64,000 nt of DNA. It comes from Stromatinia cepivora. Taxonomy: Eukaryota > Ascomycota > Leotiomycetes > Helotiales > Sclerotiniaceae. The notes beneath the pieces were generated by a model. That model did not search any database. It had not been told where the DNA came from and saw nothing but the letters and a program-made list of their open reading frames with translations. The translations under genes were made by a program, and so were the position numbers. The stretch is taken from assembly GCA_014898415.1 (NCBI GenBank), contig RCTD01000024.1, forward strand, positions 558,001-622,000, read 5' to 3'. This document shows, one piece after another, positions 25,590 through 38,671 of the stretch (within the stretch, counting starts at the first letter, position 1; every line of letters starts with the position of its first letter).

Positions 25590-28500
25590 AAGGTTCTTGA
25601 TGAGTCCATCAATAATCATATCGGTAATCGATAAATAAATTATATAAAAGTTCCCTTTTGAATATTTTTGATATAATTATATATTTTGGATATCTACATA
25701 ATATAATTTCATAATGATCCACTCATTCTTACCAACTACTAATCTGATCGTTTGTTGATTATCGCAAAAAATCGTTATAGACTTTTTCATTACTAGATCG
25801 ATCTTTTTTAAGAAATATAGAATTATTATAATTTCTTTTAATATATACTCGACTCCGAGAAACTTTACTTCGATAATCGAAATGATTATAATATCTTGTT
25901 TGAATATTTTCTATACAATTAAATTACCAAAAAAGGATATAATGTACCCCTAGAATAATCGACGAATATCTGAATTATCTACAAAAAAAGTATTTGAAAA
26001 AACAAAAAATTGTAATATTTAATTACCATTATATTGAATCACAAGATACCTTGTATTCTATAGATATTGTAAATAGTGATCGACAGTTTTCATATAATCG
26101 TTCGATGGGTTGATCAAATAATGGCTTAATTGTAAAACAGCGAATGATATATCCGCTTTTATAATAATTACAATATATAATACTAAGCCTACTTTCTTTT
26201 AATACATTTTTATAATATATATAGGAGCTTGACCCTGATTTTTCCGAAATACTATTATCAGAAGCAGTATATTTGTTGTCCTGTTTATTGCTTTGAATTT
26301 CTTAGCAATCTTTTTAATATATATATTATAGATTAGCCACAGCTTTTTCTTGGATCGATTATAAAATATATATATATCTAGAAACCATTTAGTGTTTTTC
26401 AGGTTTCGTAACTCATATACAATTTTGATTCCCTCGATGATCTTTATGGCAATTGATTTGTTTTTCTTATGATAAATGATCTGAATGTTATTTACGAAAA
26501 AAAGAATTATAATGGTATACTTTGGGTTAATATATAAATATGGTTTCTCCTTATATTATACCAATTCTAGTTTCTCGAATGTCCGAATGAAATCCCTAAA
26601 CTATATAATTAGGGAATCTTATAGATTATACAAAGCTCGATTGATTATAATATTTTTGTTTAGGATTTTATATTTATCAGATAGATAATATACAATTGGG
26701 ATATCGGAAGGATTATACAGAGTATTAACAAAGGTATTGATTATATTATATTGCTTTATTTCGAGATTGTATTTAACGATAATTACTATTACAATTCAAA
26801 ATGATCAACTTGTTAATATAATAATATAAATAATCTCAATAATACTTTTAATCTGGAGATCTCTTTATATTACTAAATATAAGCGGCAACAAATAATTAA
26901 ACCTTGATTATCGTATTTATATATAAACATTCATTAAAAAAGGATCGGTTTTGTAGATTCCGATCCAGAATCGATTTCATATCAGGTTTTCTTTGCCTTA
27001 AGGTTATTAATCTCAAAATCGCAGTTCTATTTGAATTAATATCCCATTTGATGATCTTCTAATTGATAATAAAAACAAGGTAACTTTGAAACTACAAATA
27101 TATGAATTCGAGGAAGTAATATTGTTTGTAATCCATTGATTGTAGTCCAAATAGAAAACAATAGTGGTTTTGTTTCAATTCTAATAGTGATTATATTATG
27201 AATTGTTACAAATTGAGAATACTCCTTTATATCATCTATTCCTTGTTGATCAAGCCAGAATGTAGAATGAAAATTGTTTAAATAAAGTAAGCCTATTGAA
27301 TCTATCCTTTGAGATATAATAGTTCCTATATAGGATCTAGTGTTGGGATTGTTCTTTTGATAACGTTGTTATATACACAATTGCCTTTATATATGTATTG
27401 ATTGTTCTGGGATATAAAAGTCAAATGACTTTTAGAAAAGAGATGATTCCGAATGGTAATTGTATAATTGAAACTCAGACAGATTGATCTGAGCTCTGAG
27501 TATTTCAATCTTTATAATATAAGCTCTTTTAAGTATCTATTCGAGATTATAAATCTGTGAGTCCTTTATAAATCGATTAAATGAATATATAGAGTATAGC
27601 AATCTTTGTAATAACTGGATTTTCTTTACGGAATACTTTGATTGATCATTCCAGTATATATACTTTCTTTTGGAATATTGAGGTTGATCGATTAAAGCAG
27701 TCTTTGGATTACTTTTGTATATATCACAAAGAACTTCGATAATATGATTAGTAGATTTATATTCCATAATCCTTATATCAATATATTCGATGAGATTGGG
27801 ATCTGTATTATTATTACAGGTATCTTTTTGAATAATGCTAATATCTTTATTTATGAGATATGATTGCTTTTCAATAAAAGAATCAGCTTTTTCAGTTTCT
27901 TTAATGGAAGGATTAATTAATATTCGTATATCTTTATTATATACCTTATTCTTATCATTTGAAAGATTAAATAGATTGAATAATCCTAGATCAATTTCTT
28001 TATTCTTATCATTACCCTCCAAATCTGTATTTTCCCTTAAAATCAGTTCGTTTGTAAACAATAGATTTGAAATATATTTAATGAATAAGTCAAAGGCTTT
28101 TCGATTTATAAAAATAGGTAGATGAATAAAATCATTATGATTATCCTTGTTTTGAATAATCGTTCTATCCATTTCGATATAATCTTATAGGTTAAGGATT
28201 CTAGCAAGCTGTTTAAGCTCTTTTGTAGTATGAATATCGATCATTTGATTGATAGAATTCATATGATAAATGAATTCCTTATTGAACGTTACATTTCGAA
28301 TGATAATAATTTTATTGAGTTTGGGTATCCATATATGGTAGATCAATATATCTGGGATATAGTCCATTAAATATCCAATATATACTCGAGGATTGGTTTT
28401 GTATTATTTCCTATTAATTCCAGTTTCTTTGTTTTTATTCAAAAAGTAAACTTAGTATTCATATTTGTAGATTCTATTTCAATTAGAATAGAGATTATTA

Positions 28501-31230
28501 GATATTTTCTTTACAAGTAAAGGATTATCTTTGCAAAGGTAATTATGGAATTATATATCGAGTACTTCATTAAGCGATTTGAAGGATTTGATCTTCAAAG
28601 GATTTATATTATATAAATAAGTAATAGTTTATATTGCTTCTATTTATAATTTGTCCGGTAAATCTATTATGATCTATATTTTTATTTGTTTTGTGATTAT
28701 TTTTTATTTTATATATTCTAATCCTTTATTGGGTTTATATATATAAGATAAGGATAATTCGAATTCGATATTTTCTTATTTGATTCATTTCTCAAATAAT
28801 GTTGCTTCTATGATTCCAATAATAAATATATCATTATCCTGCTTAATCGCTACAATCGTTAGGCTGTATTTATAGTGAACCCAGATTACAAAGTTTTGAA
28901 TGATTGCAAATATTTCATTATATATTTTATAGTAGATTAGATATGAAAAGATTTTGCTATAGTATATTTCTTTGATTAATAAGAGCTATAATATATTGTT
29001 ATACTCTTTATCGAAATCAAAAAGATCTCATTGGATTTTGTAGAAGGACCGAGATGGCTGATAATCATTTGGAATATAAGAAATGATTTGCTTTATATAA
29101 GTACAAATGCAATCAATGTAATTGGAACAAATAATATCTTTTATTTTGATGTTTTATATTGTAAATATTAGATATTCAAAAGTTTTCTTCCTTAAATATT
29201 TGGAACGTTTATATCATATTTCATTTGTATTTTCTTTTAGAAAAGGTGGATTACGAGAACGATAAAATGCTTTATTTATTTTTCTGTTTATTGTTGAGTA
29301 TATTATAGAAAGATTGCTTATAGGAATAGATATAAGAATACTCGAATAAATAGAAAGTGATTTATATTCTAAGAATACAAGATTTTCAGTATAAATATAT
29401 TAAACAATTACTATATTATTTATATGATCTCCTTTACAAAGAATATAATTATATTCTGAGAACTATAGATCGGCTTTCTTCAATCGAATCTTCAAAACAA
29501 TATTGATATGAAAACCAAGGATAAATGCTATATCATTCAAGACCAGATCATTATTAGAATAATCTTCTCTCTTGATGATCTTTTTGATAATATAAACCCT
29601 ATATTTTAGAATTTGGAAGCTGAAAGTACCTGTTTCTACAAAATCATTGGGATCGGATAATCGATATCGATGATCATTCAATAGAGATATATCGTTCACA
29701 ATATACATAGCATTATAATTATCAAGCAAGGTACTATTGAACAGATAGTGTACTTTCATTGTTATAAAGTATACCCCTGATTGATTATATCGAGTATCCA
29801 AAATAACAGTGTTGATTGAAAATCCTGAAGGATCAATAGAACTTTTCATCCATTTTCTTTTGATCCAATCAGAGTGAAATTGCTTCTATAAATGCAATCT
29901 TGTTCGATCCTTAATTACTTGTAGTTCATTTTCATTAAATACCCTTTTGAACAATGGATTAATCCTTCCGATGAGCGCTAATTTTATGGCTTTGCAATTA
30001 TAAGCAATATAACTATGATCAATTCCATTATTCCATTCAGATTCGATTCTACAAGGACATTCCCAAATCTTCTTGATCCTCTGATTGCTTCCAGAATTGA
30101 TACTCTTCTTATTCTTCTTAAACTTTTTATTATTTTGAAAAAAAGTAAATATAGAATATACTCCTTCTTTAACTTTTGAAGAAATAAAATCCTGGAAGAT
30201 TAATCCTCCAAAAACATTTCTGAATTGCTTGAATAAAAGATTGAATAATCCAAACTGATTATTTATCTCGATCTATATGATCATAATATTTGCTTAGATT
30301 AGGAGCATCCTGATACCAACAGCTTGTAGAAAAATGTTGATAACGATTTCATCCTATACCTCAATAATCTTGTATACAAAAGTTTTGGTGTAGATTATAA
30401 TTCAATCTCTGTATTATTTGATAGGATCGGTTCTGCCAAACGAAGTTTGCGTTAGAATAGACCAGTATTCTTGTAGTACTGTGAACTTGACAGTAGTTAC
30501 CGTAAATACGAATTTCTTTTTGAGTGTATTGATGATCGTTTTGAATGGAAAAACTGTAATATCTTGATTGAGAATGAATAACTCTATAAAGTGTATTTGA
30601 TCAATTAACGATTCGATTTATTCGTAAACATTCCGAAAAGCTTTGTGATTCTATATATATTCTTGTTATCAGTATCGATACTCCAATTGAAAAGAAATAA
30701 GTTCAAAAGAGATTTCTTGGAAGGTAATTAGAAGTAGAACAATAAATCTATTAGGAATAGATCCCGATATATTATTATCAGAATCTTTCATCTTTGTATT
30801 TTCATTAATATCTTCTTTGAATTGAATTGCTATAAAATATTTCGAGAATTCCTTTTGGTATTGAATTTGTTTCTTTTGATTGTATTTGGTTTGAAGATCG
30901 ATAATGGAAGGTAAAACAAATAGTTTGATTAAGAACCAATCGATTTAAATATGGATAAGTTTATTCATCAGATCGAAGCTTGAAGTGAATATAACTAATA
31001 TGGAAACAAACAGGTTGTTCTTTGGATTGACTGAATCCCAGATTCCTTGAACTTAACATTTATTTTTCAAGTATAAATACCACTCCAATCATTGAATATA
31101 AATTGTAAAAAAAAAATCGTTTTAATCTTTTACTATATTGAATAAAGATAACTAAATTGATATGAATATTGAATTATAGATGAAATAAGAATAATATTTT
31201 AAGAATAATCCCTTGAGTACTTAATAATCA
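25590..31230 (-). pseudogene. Copia-2 gag-pol relic (copy C)
   Basis: Read right to left. Gag runs from about 31000 to 29860 and ends in a Cys-rich stretch near 30062-29990 (CPC, then HSYxAYNC) that may be an aberrant zinc knuckle. Next comes the protease/gag-pre-integrase segment (open 29849-29463; LLDN followed by MYIVNDISLL). Integrase follows (about 29400-28190, ending WIPKLNKIIIIRNVTFN), then a long acidic linker (open 28172-27537). RT spans about 26900-26200, with FFVNNIQI at the active site (both Asp changed to Asn), and RNase H about 26100-25600. RIP stops are fewer than in copies E and F. Confidence 0.8.
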
Positions 31231-31275
31231 TTGGATAAGAAATTGCATAGATTTAAGAACTACCGGGCTTATAAT

Positions 31276-31584
31276 TATCACAGAATAATATGATTACAGA
31301 GCACTTTCAGGGATCGGGGAATAAGTGGTATATGTGATTGGTAGAGTAAAAGAATTGAATGATTTGCCTTTGATTATATGAATCAAGAGCTGTATATATA
31401 GAATAAATAAGTGATTATCTAACCGATATATATCTTAATTAGACTAGATCTTTGTTTACTAGGATATCAGGATCACCTTATCAATTGATAGATTGATAAG
31501 GGCTAATAGATCCTTCATTCCGATTGGAAAGTATACGCTTTGATCCTTCGTAGGATATAGGGGATCACAGGGCTTTCCGTGACA
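31276..31584 (-). repeat. Copia-2 5' LTR, copy C
   Basis: 309 bp. Just inside, on the coding strand, the sequence reads ATTATAAGCCCGGTAGTTC, and the same position in copy F reads ATTATAAACCCGGTAGCTT. This shared stretch is the expected tRNA primer-binding region; I cannot name the tRNA. Confidence 0.9.
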
Positions 31585-31589
31585 AAATA
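31585..31589. repeat. Target-site duplication AAATA, right (copy C)
   Basis: Second copy of the TSD flanking copy C; copy F's RT sequence resumes here (CTTATTGAAAAGGGATCGG). Confidence 0.9.
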
Positions 31590-34500
31590 CTTATTGAAAA
31601 GGGATCGGTTTTGAAAATTCCGATCCAGAATCGATTTTATATTAGATTTTCCTAACCTTAAAATTATTAATTTCAAAATTATAATCCTATTTGAATCAAT
31701 ATCCTATTTGATAATCTTTTAATTGATAATAAAAACGAAATAATTTTAAAACTGTAAATATATGAATTCGAGGAAGTGGTATTGTTTGTAATCCATTGAT
31801 TGTAGATCAAATGAAAGATAGTAATGGTTTTGCTTCAATTCCAGTGATGATCATATTATGAATTATTACAAATTGAGAACACTCCTCTATATCATCCATT
31901 CCTTATTAATCAGGCCAAAATATAAAATGAAAATTGTTTAAGCAAAATAATTCTATTAAATCTATCTTTTGAAATATAACAATTCCTATATAGGATTCAG
32001 TATTAGGATTGCTCCCTTGATAATATTACTATATACGCAGTTGTCTTCGTATACATACTGGTTATTTTGGGATACAAAAGCCAGATGATTCCTAGAAAAA
32101 AGATAATTTCAAATGATAATTGTATAATTGAAACTCAAACGGATTAATCTAAACCCTAGATATTTCAATCCTTATAATACAAATTCTTTTAGATATCTAT
32201 TCGAAATCATAAATCTACAAATCTTTTATAAATTGATCAAATAAATATATAGGGCACAATAATCTTTATAATAATTGGATTTCCTTTATAGAATATTTTG
32301 ATTGATTATTCCAATGTATATACTTCCTTTTGGAATATTGAAATTGATCAATTGAAATGATCTCTGAATCATTTTTGTATACACTACAAAGAACTTCAAT
32401 AATACAATTAATAAACTTATACTCCATATTCCTTATATCAATATATTCGATAAAATCGGGATCCGTATTATTGTTATAAACATCTTTTTGAACAATACCA
32501 ATATCTTTACTCATAAGATATGATTGCTTTTCAATAAAAGAATCAGCTTTTTTAGTTTCTCTAATAAAAAGATCGATCAGTACTTGTATATCTTTATTGT
32601 ATATCTTATCCTTATTATTTAAAGGATTAGATGGATTGAATAATCCTAAATCGACTTCTTTATTTCTATTATCATCCTCCAGATTTATATTTACCTTTGA
32701 GATCAGTTCGTTTATAGGCAATAGATCTAAAATATACTTGATAAATGAATCAAGGGTTTTTTGATCTGTGAAAATAGATAGGTAAATGAAATCCTTATAA
32801 TTGTCTTTGTTTTGAATGATCGTTCTGTCCAATTCGATATGATCTTGTAGGTTAAGGGTTTTAACAAACTATTTAAGCTCTTTTGTAATATAAATATCGA
32901 TCATTCGATTGATGGAATTTATATGATAAATGAATTCCTTATTGAATATTACATTTCGAGTGATAATAATTTTATCGAGTTTGGGTATCTATATACAGTA
33001 GATCAGTATATCTGAGATATAATCCATTAAATATCTAATATATACTCGAAAATTGATTTTGTATTATTTCTTATTAATTCCAATTTCTCTGTTTTTATTT
33101 AAAAAGTAAATTTGGTATTTATATTTGTAGATTCCATTTTAGTTGGGATGGAGATTGTTAAATATTTTCTTTACGAACAGAGGATTATCTTTGTAAAGGT
33201 AATCATAGAACCATATATCGAACATCTTATTGAACGATTTGAAGGATTTGGTCTTCAAAGGATTTATATTATATAGGTAAGTAACAGTTTGCATCGTTTC
33301 CATTCACAATTTGTTCGGTAAATCTGTTATGATCTGTATTTTTATTTATTTTGTGATTATTTCTTATTCTATACGTTCTAATCCTCTATTGGGTTTATAT
33401 ATATGAAATAGGAATAATTCGAATTCGATACCTTTTTACTTGATCTATTTCTCAAATAATATTTCTTTTATAATTTCAATAATAGATATATTATTATTCT
33501 GTTTGATCATTATAATCGTTAAATTATATTTACAATAAACCTAGACTACAAAGCTTTAAATAATTATAAATACTTCGTTATATATTTTGTAATAGATTGA
33601 ATATAAAAAGATTTTGTTATAGTATATTTCTTTGATCAATAAAAATCATAATGTATTGTTATACTTTTTATCGAAATCAAAAAGATTTTATTGAATTTTA
33701 TAGAAGGATCGAGGTAACTGATAATTATTTAAAATATAAGAAATAATTTACTTTGTATAAATACAAATACAATCAATATAATTAGAATGAATGATACCTT
33801 TTATTTTGATGTTTTATATTGTAAATATTAAATGTTCAAAAACTTTTTTTCCCAGATATCTAAAACATTTATGCTATATTTCATTTATATCTTTTTTTGA
33901 AAGAAATAGATTGTAAAAATAATAAAATGCTTTATTTATTTTTCTATTTATTATTAGATATATTATAAAAGGGTTGTTTATAAAAATAAATAAAAGAATA
34001 TTTGAATAAATAGAAAACGATTTATATTTTAAGAATACAAGATTTTCAATATGAATACATTGAGTAACTATTATGCTATTTATATAATCTTCTTTATAAA
34101 AAGTATAGTCATATTTTGAAAATTATAGGCCGGCTTTTTTTAATCGAATTTCCGAAACGATATTGATATGAAAATTAGGGATGAATATTACATTATTCAA
34201 GATCAGATTATTATTAGGGTAATTTTCTCTTTTAATGATCTTTTTGATAATATAAATCCTATATCCTAGGATTTGGAAACTGGAAATGTTTATTTCTACA
34301 AAATCATTAAAATCGGATAATCGATATCGATGATCATCTAGTAGAGATATATCGTTTACAATATATATAACATTACAATTATCGAGCAAAATATTATTGG
34401 ATAAATAATATATTTTTATTATTATAGAGTATACTCTTGATTGATTATATCGAGTATTTAAGATAGTAGTATTAATTGAAAATCCTAAAGGATTAATGGA

Positions 34501-35900
34501 ATCTTTCATTTATTTCTTTTTGATCCAATTAAAATGAAATTGCTTTTATAAATGTAATCTTGTTCAATTCTTAATTATTTATAATTCGTTTTCGCTGAAT
34601 ACCTTTTTGAATGATAAATTGATTCTTTTGGTAAGTATTAATTTTATAGCTTTATAATTATATACAGTGTAATTATAATCAATTTCATTGTTCTATTCAA
34701 ATTCGATTCTACAAAAATATTCCTAGATCTTTTTGATCCTTTAATTGTTTTTAGAATTGATATTTTTTTTATTCTTTTTAAATCTTTTATTATTTTGAAA
34801 AAAGATAAATATAGAATATACTCCTTTTTTAGTTTTTGGGGAAATAGAATTCTGGAAGATTAATTTTCCAAAAATATTTCCGAATTGTTTAAATAAAAAA
34901 TTGGATAATTCGAATTGATTGTTTATTTCGATTTATATAATTATAATATTTGCCCAAATTGGAAATATTTTAATATTAATAGTTTATAGAAAAGTATTAA
35001 TAACGATTTCATTTTATATCTTAATGATCTTGTATACAAGAGTTTTGATATAAACTATAGTCTAATCCTTATATCATTTAACAGAATCGGTTCTGCTAAA
35101 CAAGGCTTACATTAAAACAAACCGATATTCTTGTAGTATTGTGAACTTGATAATAGTTATTATAAATACAAACTTCTTTTTGAATACATTAATGATTATT
35201 TTGAATAGAAAAATTATAATACCCTGATTAAAAATAAATAATTCTATAAAATATACTTAATCAATTAACGATTCAATTTATTTGTAAATATTCTTGAAAA
35301 CTTTGTAATTCTATATATATTCTTATTATTGATATTGATACTCCAATTGAAAAGAAACAAATTTGGAGGAGATTTCTTAGAAAGTAATTGGGAATAGAAT
35401 AATAAATCTATTAGAAATGGATTCCGATATATTATTATTAGAATCTTTTATTTTTGTATCTTTATTAATATTTTCCTTGAATTAAATTACTACAAGATAT
35501 TCCAAGAATTCCTTTTGATATTGAATTTGTTTTTCTTGATTATATTTGATTTGGAGATTGATAATGAAAGGTAAAATAGATGGTTTGATTAAAAACCAAT
35601 CAATTTGAATATGGATAGATTTACTCATCAAATCGAAATTTGGAATGGATATTGTTGATGTAGAAATAAACGGGTTGTTCTCTGAATTAATTGAATCCTA
35701 GATTCCTTGAATTTGATATTTATTTTTCAAATATAGATATTATTTTGATTATTAAATATGGATTATAAAAAGAAGATCGTTTTGATCCTTTATTATATTG
35801 AATAAAGGTAATTAAATTGATATAAATATTGAATTATAGATAAAATAGAAATGATATTTTAAGAATGATTTTTTGAGTATTTAATAATCATTGAATAAAA
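31590..35900 (-). pseudogene. Copia-2 gag-pol relic, right part (copy F)
   Basis: Minus-strand continuation of copy F from RT back to gag: linker open 32832-32266, integrase about 34050-32890, protease/gag-pre-integrase open 34509-34123 (LLDN, YIVNDISLLDDHRYRLSD), gag about 35700-34520. It aligns with 27000-31230 of copy C at every block but carries more stops. The conserved D-x-N-D-I-S-L-L neighbourhood and the RHxH-like integrase positions show His-to-Tyr and Ser-to-Asn changes expected from RIP. Confidence 0.8.
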
Positions 35901-35936
35901 AATTATGTAGATTTTAAAAGCTACCGGGTTTATAAT

Positions 35937-36246
35937 TATCACAGAATAATATAATTACACAGCATTTTCAGGGATCGTTGAATAGGTGGTACACGTGATT
36001 GATAGAATAAAAGAATTGAATGATTTACCCTTGATTATATAAATCAAAAGCTATATATATAGAACAAATAAATGGTTATTTAGCCGATATATACCTTAAT
36101 TAGACTAGATCTTTGTTTATTAATATATCAGGATTACCTTATTAATTGATGGATTGGTAAAGGCTAGTAGATCCTTCATTCCGATTTGGAAAGCATATGC
36201 TTTGATCCTTCATAAGATACAGGGGATTGCGGGGCTTTCCGTGACA
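35937..36246 (-). repeat. Copia-2 5' LTR, copy F
   Basis: 310 bp, begins TATCACAGAATAAT on the plus strand and ends GGGGCTTTCCGTGACA. Followed by the TSD AATTT (36247-36251) and the resumed accessory ORF of copy E. Confidence 0.9.
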
Positions 36247-36251
36247 AATTT

Positions 36252-36830
36252 ATTATCCAAAAAACCCGGTACTGAAGAATCGAATGGATCATTGTTATTA
36301 AATAAAGAAACACTCCTTTTTTTTTTTCCTTTATTAAACGATCTTTGCTTCGATAATTATAAATATAGAATTAATAAAACCTTTTAATTATACAATAGAA
36401 TTCAAAAATGAAATCTACCTCCAAATTACTATCTGAACTTATAACTAGCAATTGATCACAACGAATAGCAGTTCTTTCAATAGGGGGGAACAATTTCTGA
36501 AATAAATGATAGCGCATCATTCTAGGAGTAGATTTAATTAAACTATATTTCTAAAGATCGATATTTTGGTTTGTTATTTGCATTAAATTCATTAATTCTT
36601 TTTACTCGATTTATTAATCCTTCAAAGGAATATTAGGATCTTTTTTCGCATTCGATTCTTTCAAAGTTTTCTTTTCAATTATTGTTTACCTAGTATAATT
36701 GAGATTCGCTTGTTTAGCCTTTTTAGACCCTGAAATCTTAAATATGATAATGATCAATAAAAGTTTGATTAAAACAAAAACGAAAGTATGAAAAGGGAAT
36801 CCATATATCTTTAAAAAATTCATTTATTTT
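36252..36830 (-). pseudogene. Copia-2 accessory antisense ORF, N-terminal part (copy E)
   Basis: Begins at an ATG complementary to 36828-36830 with the same start as copy F (MNFLKIY...), a hydrophobic helix (FVFVLIKLLLIIIIF), a Lys-rich block and an MMRYHLFQ block. The latter is the site where copy B inserted in copy F. Near 36325-36340 an A-run is where the frame shifts by -1 into the acidic block. It ends at the copy F insertion. Stops are TAA/TAG at likely former Gln/Trp codons. Confidence 0.58.
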
Positions 36831-37192
36831 ATTTCGCTATTACAATCAATATACTATAGTCTAGCAATTACATGCATTCTCAATTGCTATGTTATAGGAT
36901 CGATCAATCATTTATATTCTCTTGATGGAAAACTTTCTTTTTATTGTTCAAAATCTTGATTTTGAAGAATATTATAAATAGTAAATTAAAGATCAAAAGA
37001 AATTTGTGATTTATATATACTCAAATTCTTCTTTATTTTAAGGGTACCAGGATTATTTCAGGTTTATATATTATATCAATCCTTAGTTAATGTTTGTTTA
37101 TAATCGTTTTGTATATTTATTTATGAATTATATAAATTACTATTTTCTATACTTTTCCATTTATTTCAAATCGCCTTCCGATCTGGAGGGTA
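36252..37192 (+). mobile_element. Copia-2 copy E, right part before the 3' LTR
   Basis: Continuation of copy E after the nested copy F. It holds, on the minus strand, the N-terminal half of the accessory ORF (36830-36252) and then about 360 bp of non-coding sequence up to the polypurine tract (ATCTGGAGGG at 37181-37190). It also provides the empty site for the Copia-1 copy B insertion (near 36505-36530). Confidence 0.85.
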
Positions 37193-37501
37193 TATCATAG
37201 AAAGCCCTGCAATCCTTTGTATCTTATAAAGAATCAAAATATATACTTTCCAATTGGAATGAAGGATCTACTAGCCTTTATCAATTCATTAATTGATAAA
37301 ATGATCCTAATATACTAATAAACAAAGATTTAGTCTAATTAAGGTATATATCGGCTAAATAACTATTTATTTGTTCTATATATACAGTTCTTGATTCATA
37401 TAATCAAGGGCAAGTCATTCAATTCTTTTACTCTACCAATCATGTGTACCATCTATTCAACGATCCCTGAAAGTGCTGTGTAATCATACTATCCCGTGAT
37501 A
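37193..37501 (+). repeat. Copia-2 3' LTR, copy E
   Basis: 309 bp in the opposite orientation to the four other Copia-2 LTRs: begins TATCATAGAAAGCCC and ends CATACTATCCCGTGATA. The next bases, AAAAT (37502-37506), should be its TSD; the partner is outside the window. Confidence 0.88.
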
Positions 37502-38560
37502 AAAATGGATTACAATAATAATATACGGAAATAAAGAGAATGAAACTATTCCTCTATTTCTAATAATTCAAAAACAAGTTCATCTCTCCAATTAATACAC
37601 CGAAACGAATCTTCCTATAGAATAAACTATTAAACCTATATCTAATAGATAAACAAACAATAAAACAGATTTAGAATAATTGAAACACTTTGATAAATAT
37701 ATTAAGAATCGAAGAAAGAGCAAATATCGAATATTGATACTAAATAAATATGAAAACTATAAATCAATAGTTTTTCAAATATATTATAAAGAAAATGATA
37801 TTATATATTTACGTTTATTATTATATTCAAGTTATTTAATTCAATCATTTGATATTGATTATTTTGGTAATCTGAAATATTCATATAATAATCAAATTAA
37901 TAAATTTATCAAAGTATATATCAAATATATTTCGAAGATTGAATTCTTTATAACTTTTAAAACTGTATACAAAAAATCAATCATTTCTTAAAATATGAAA
38001 ACAGGGTTTTGAGGAACAGATTTAATCCTATTTAATCCTGAAACTGTACTCTCGAAATTAGATATTCGAATTCGCATACCTACCCCCCCCTTTTTCAATC
38101 TAGATCAATAAATCTTTCAAACCCCTCGCAATCCAATAGAAGCTTTTTCTCAATCAATATTAATTAAATCTCGAATAATTCGTTATCAATCAAATTCCTT
38201 TATATTTATATTCGAAACTATATTAATTTTAACTAAAAATATAAAAAGATTAATTTATAAGAACATACTTTTAAATACAAAGAATCATATATTTCGGATA
38301 ACAAATAAGGTATTAAACAAATATCGATATATAAAAAAAACTCAATTATATTAAAAAGAAATGCTTATTGAATAAAAAGTTTTTAATATATTATCTTAAC
38401 AAAAAATTGATATTCAAATTCAATACAACGAATATCAAAAAAAAAGGAATTCTAATAAAAAAGCATTTTTTAATCGATATTATAATAAATACAAAAAGAC
38501 AGAATATAATACAAAAACTTATCAAAACAATATAATAGATTTTAGATTATTAAATTCTTA
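37502..38560 (+). pseudogene. Pogo-type DDE transposase relic, C-terminal half
   Basis: The open stretch 37680-37991 reads HFDKYIKNRRKSKYRILIL, then ENYKSIVFQIYYKENDIIYL, then SSYLIQSFDIDYFGNLKYSY. This is the signature of the DDE_1 domain of pogo/Fot1 transposases: the second catalytic Asp (LILDGYxSH in intact members; here Asn) and the third in QPLDVxxFxPLK (here SFDIDYF). It is followed by a RTGFRGT-like block, LxFNPETVLSKLDIRIR and PTPPFF, all typical of the family. The C-terminal tail (about 38130-38540) is Lys/Asn-rich. Stops show it is inactive. Confidence 0.82.
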
Positions 38561-38631
38561 ATAATTTTAATCAATTGATTCAATTGTTATTGAATAATAT
38601 AGATTTAAAATGATTGAATAGTATAAAAAAT

Positions 38632-38671
38632 GGCGACCCAATGATATTGGCGACCCGGTGATAAACCACGT
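38632..38671. repeat. Putative right terminal inverted repeat of the pogo element
   Basis: The segment contains GGCGACCC twice and ends GATAAACCACGT before TA. The matching left repeat is outside the window, so the assignment rests on position after the transposase, the adjacent TA and the composition switch. Confidence 0.55.

Larger units (their letters stand above)
23296..31584 (-). mobile_element. Copia-2 LTR retrotransposon copy C, complete (8289 bp)
   Basis: Complete minus-strand Copia-2 element: 5' LTR 31276-31584, gag, protease, integrase, RT and RNase H leftwards to about 25600, then the accessory ORF on the opposite (plus) strand 23970-25022, then the 3' LTR 23296-23604. TSD AAATA is perfect. 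It is nested in copy F and is the best-preserved member: its accessory ORF is open for 166 codons and its linker for 211 codons. At 8.3 kb it is long for a Copia element, mainly because of the accessory region. Confidence 0.93.
14200..36246 (-). mobile_element. Copia-2 LTR retrotransposon copy F, full span with two nested insertions
   Basis: Minus-strand Copia-2 element. Its 310-bp LTRs lie at 14200-14509 (3') and 35937-36246 (5'), and it is flanked by the 5-bp TSD AATTT (14195-14199 and 36247-36251). Copia-1 copy B sits in its accessory ORF and Copia-2 copy C in its RT. Removing both guests and their duplicated target bases leaves about 8263 bp, nearly identical to the 8289 bp of copy C, which independently supports the boundaries. 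It inserted into the accessory ORF of copy E. Confidence 0.9.
37502..38671 (+). mobile_element. Pogo-type (Tc1/mariner superfamily) DNA transposon, 3' part
   Basis: The host element of the whole nest; its 5' part is left of the window. It contains the C-terminal half of a DDE transposase and ends in a putative terminal inverted repeat, read from the right as ACGTGGTTTATCACCGGGTC, followed by TA (38672-38673), the target dinucleotide of this superfamily. Two direct copies of GGCGACCC lie at 38633-38640 and 38650-38657, resembling the subterminal repeats bound by pogo transposases. Base composition changes sharply right after this end. Confidence 0.75.

Noticed and set aside
23296..36246. Tandem array of two Copia-2 units sharing the LTR at 31276-31584
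   Set aside because: The middle LTR is flanked by AAATA on its outer side, matching the far left LTR, and RT sequence of copy F resumes immediately after it. Nesting explains the data; a shared LTR does not.
1..38600. Mitochondrial or plasmid origin of the A+T-rich DNA
   Set aside because: The sequence consists of LTR retrotransposons and a DNA transposon with TSDs and transition-type decay; no mitochondrial gene, rRNA or tRNA is seen.
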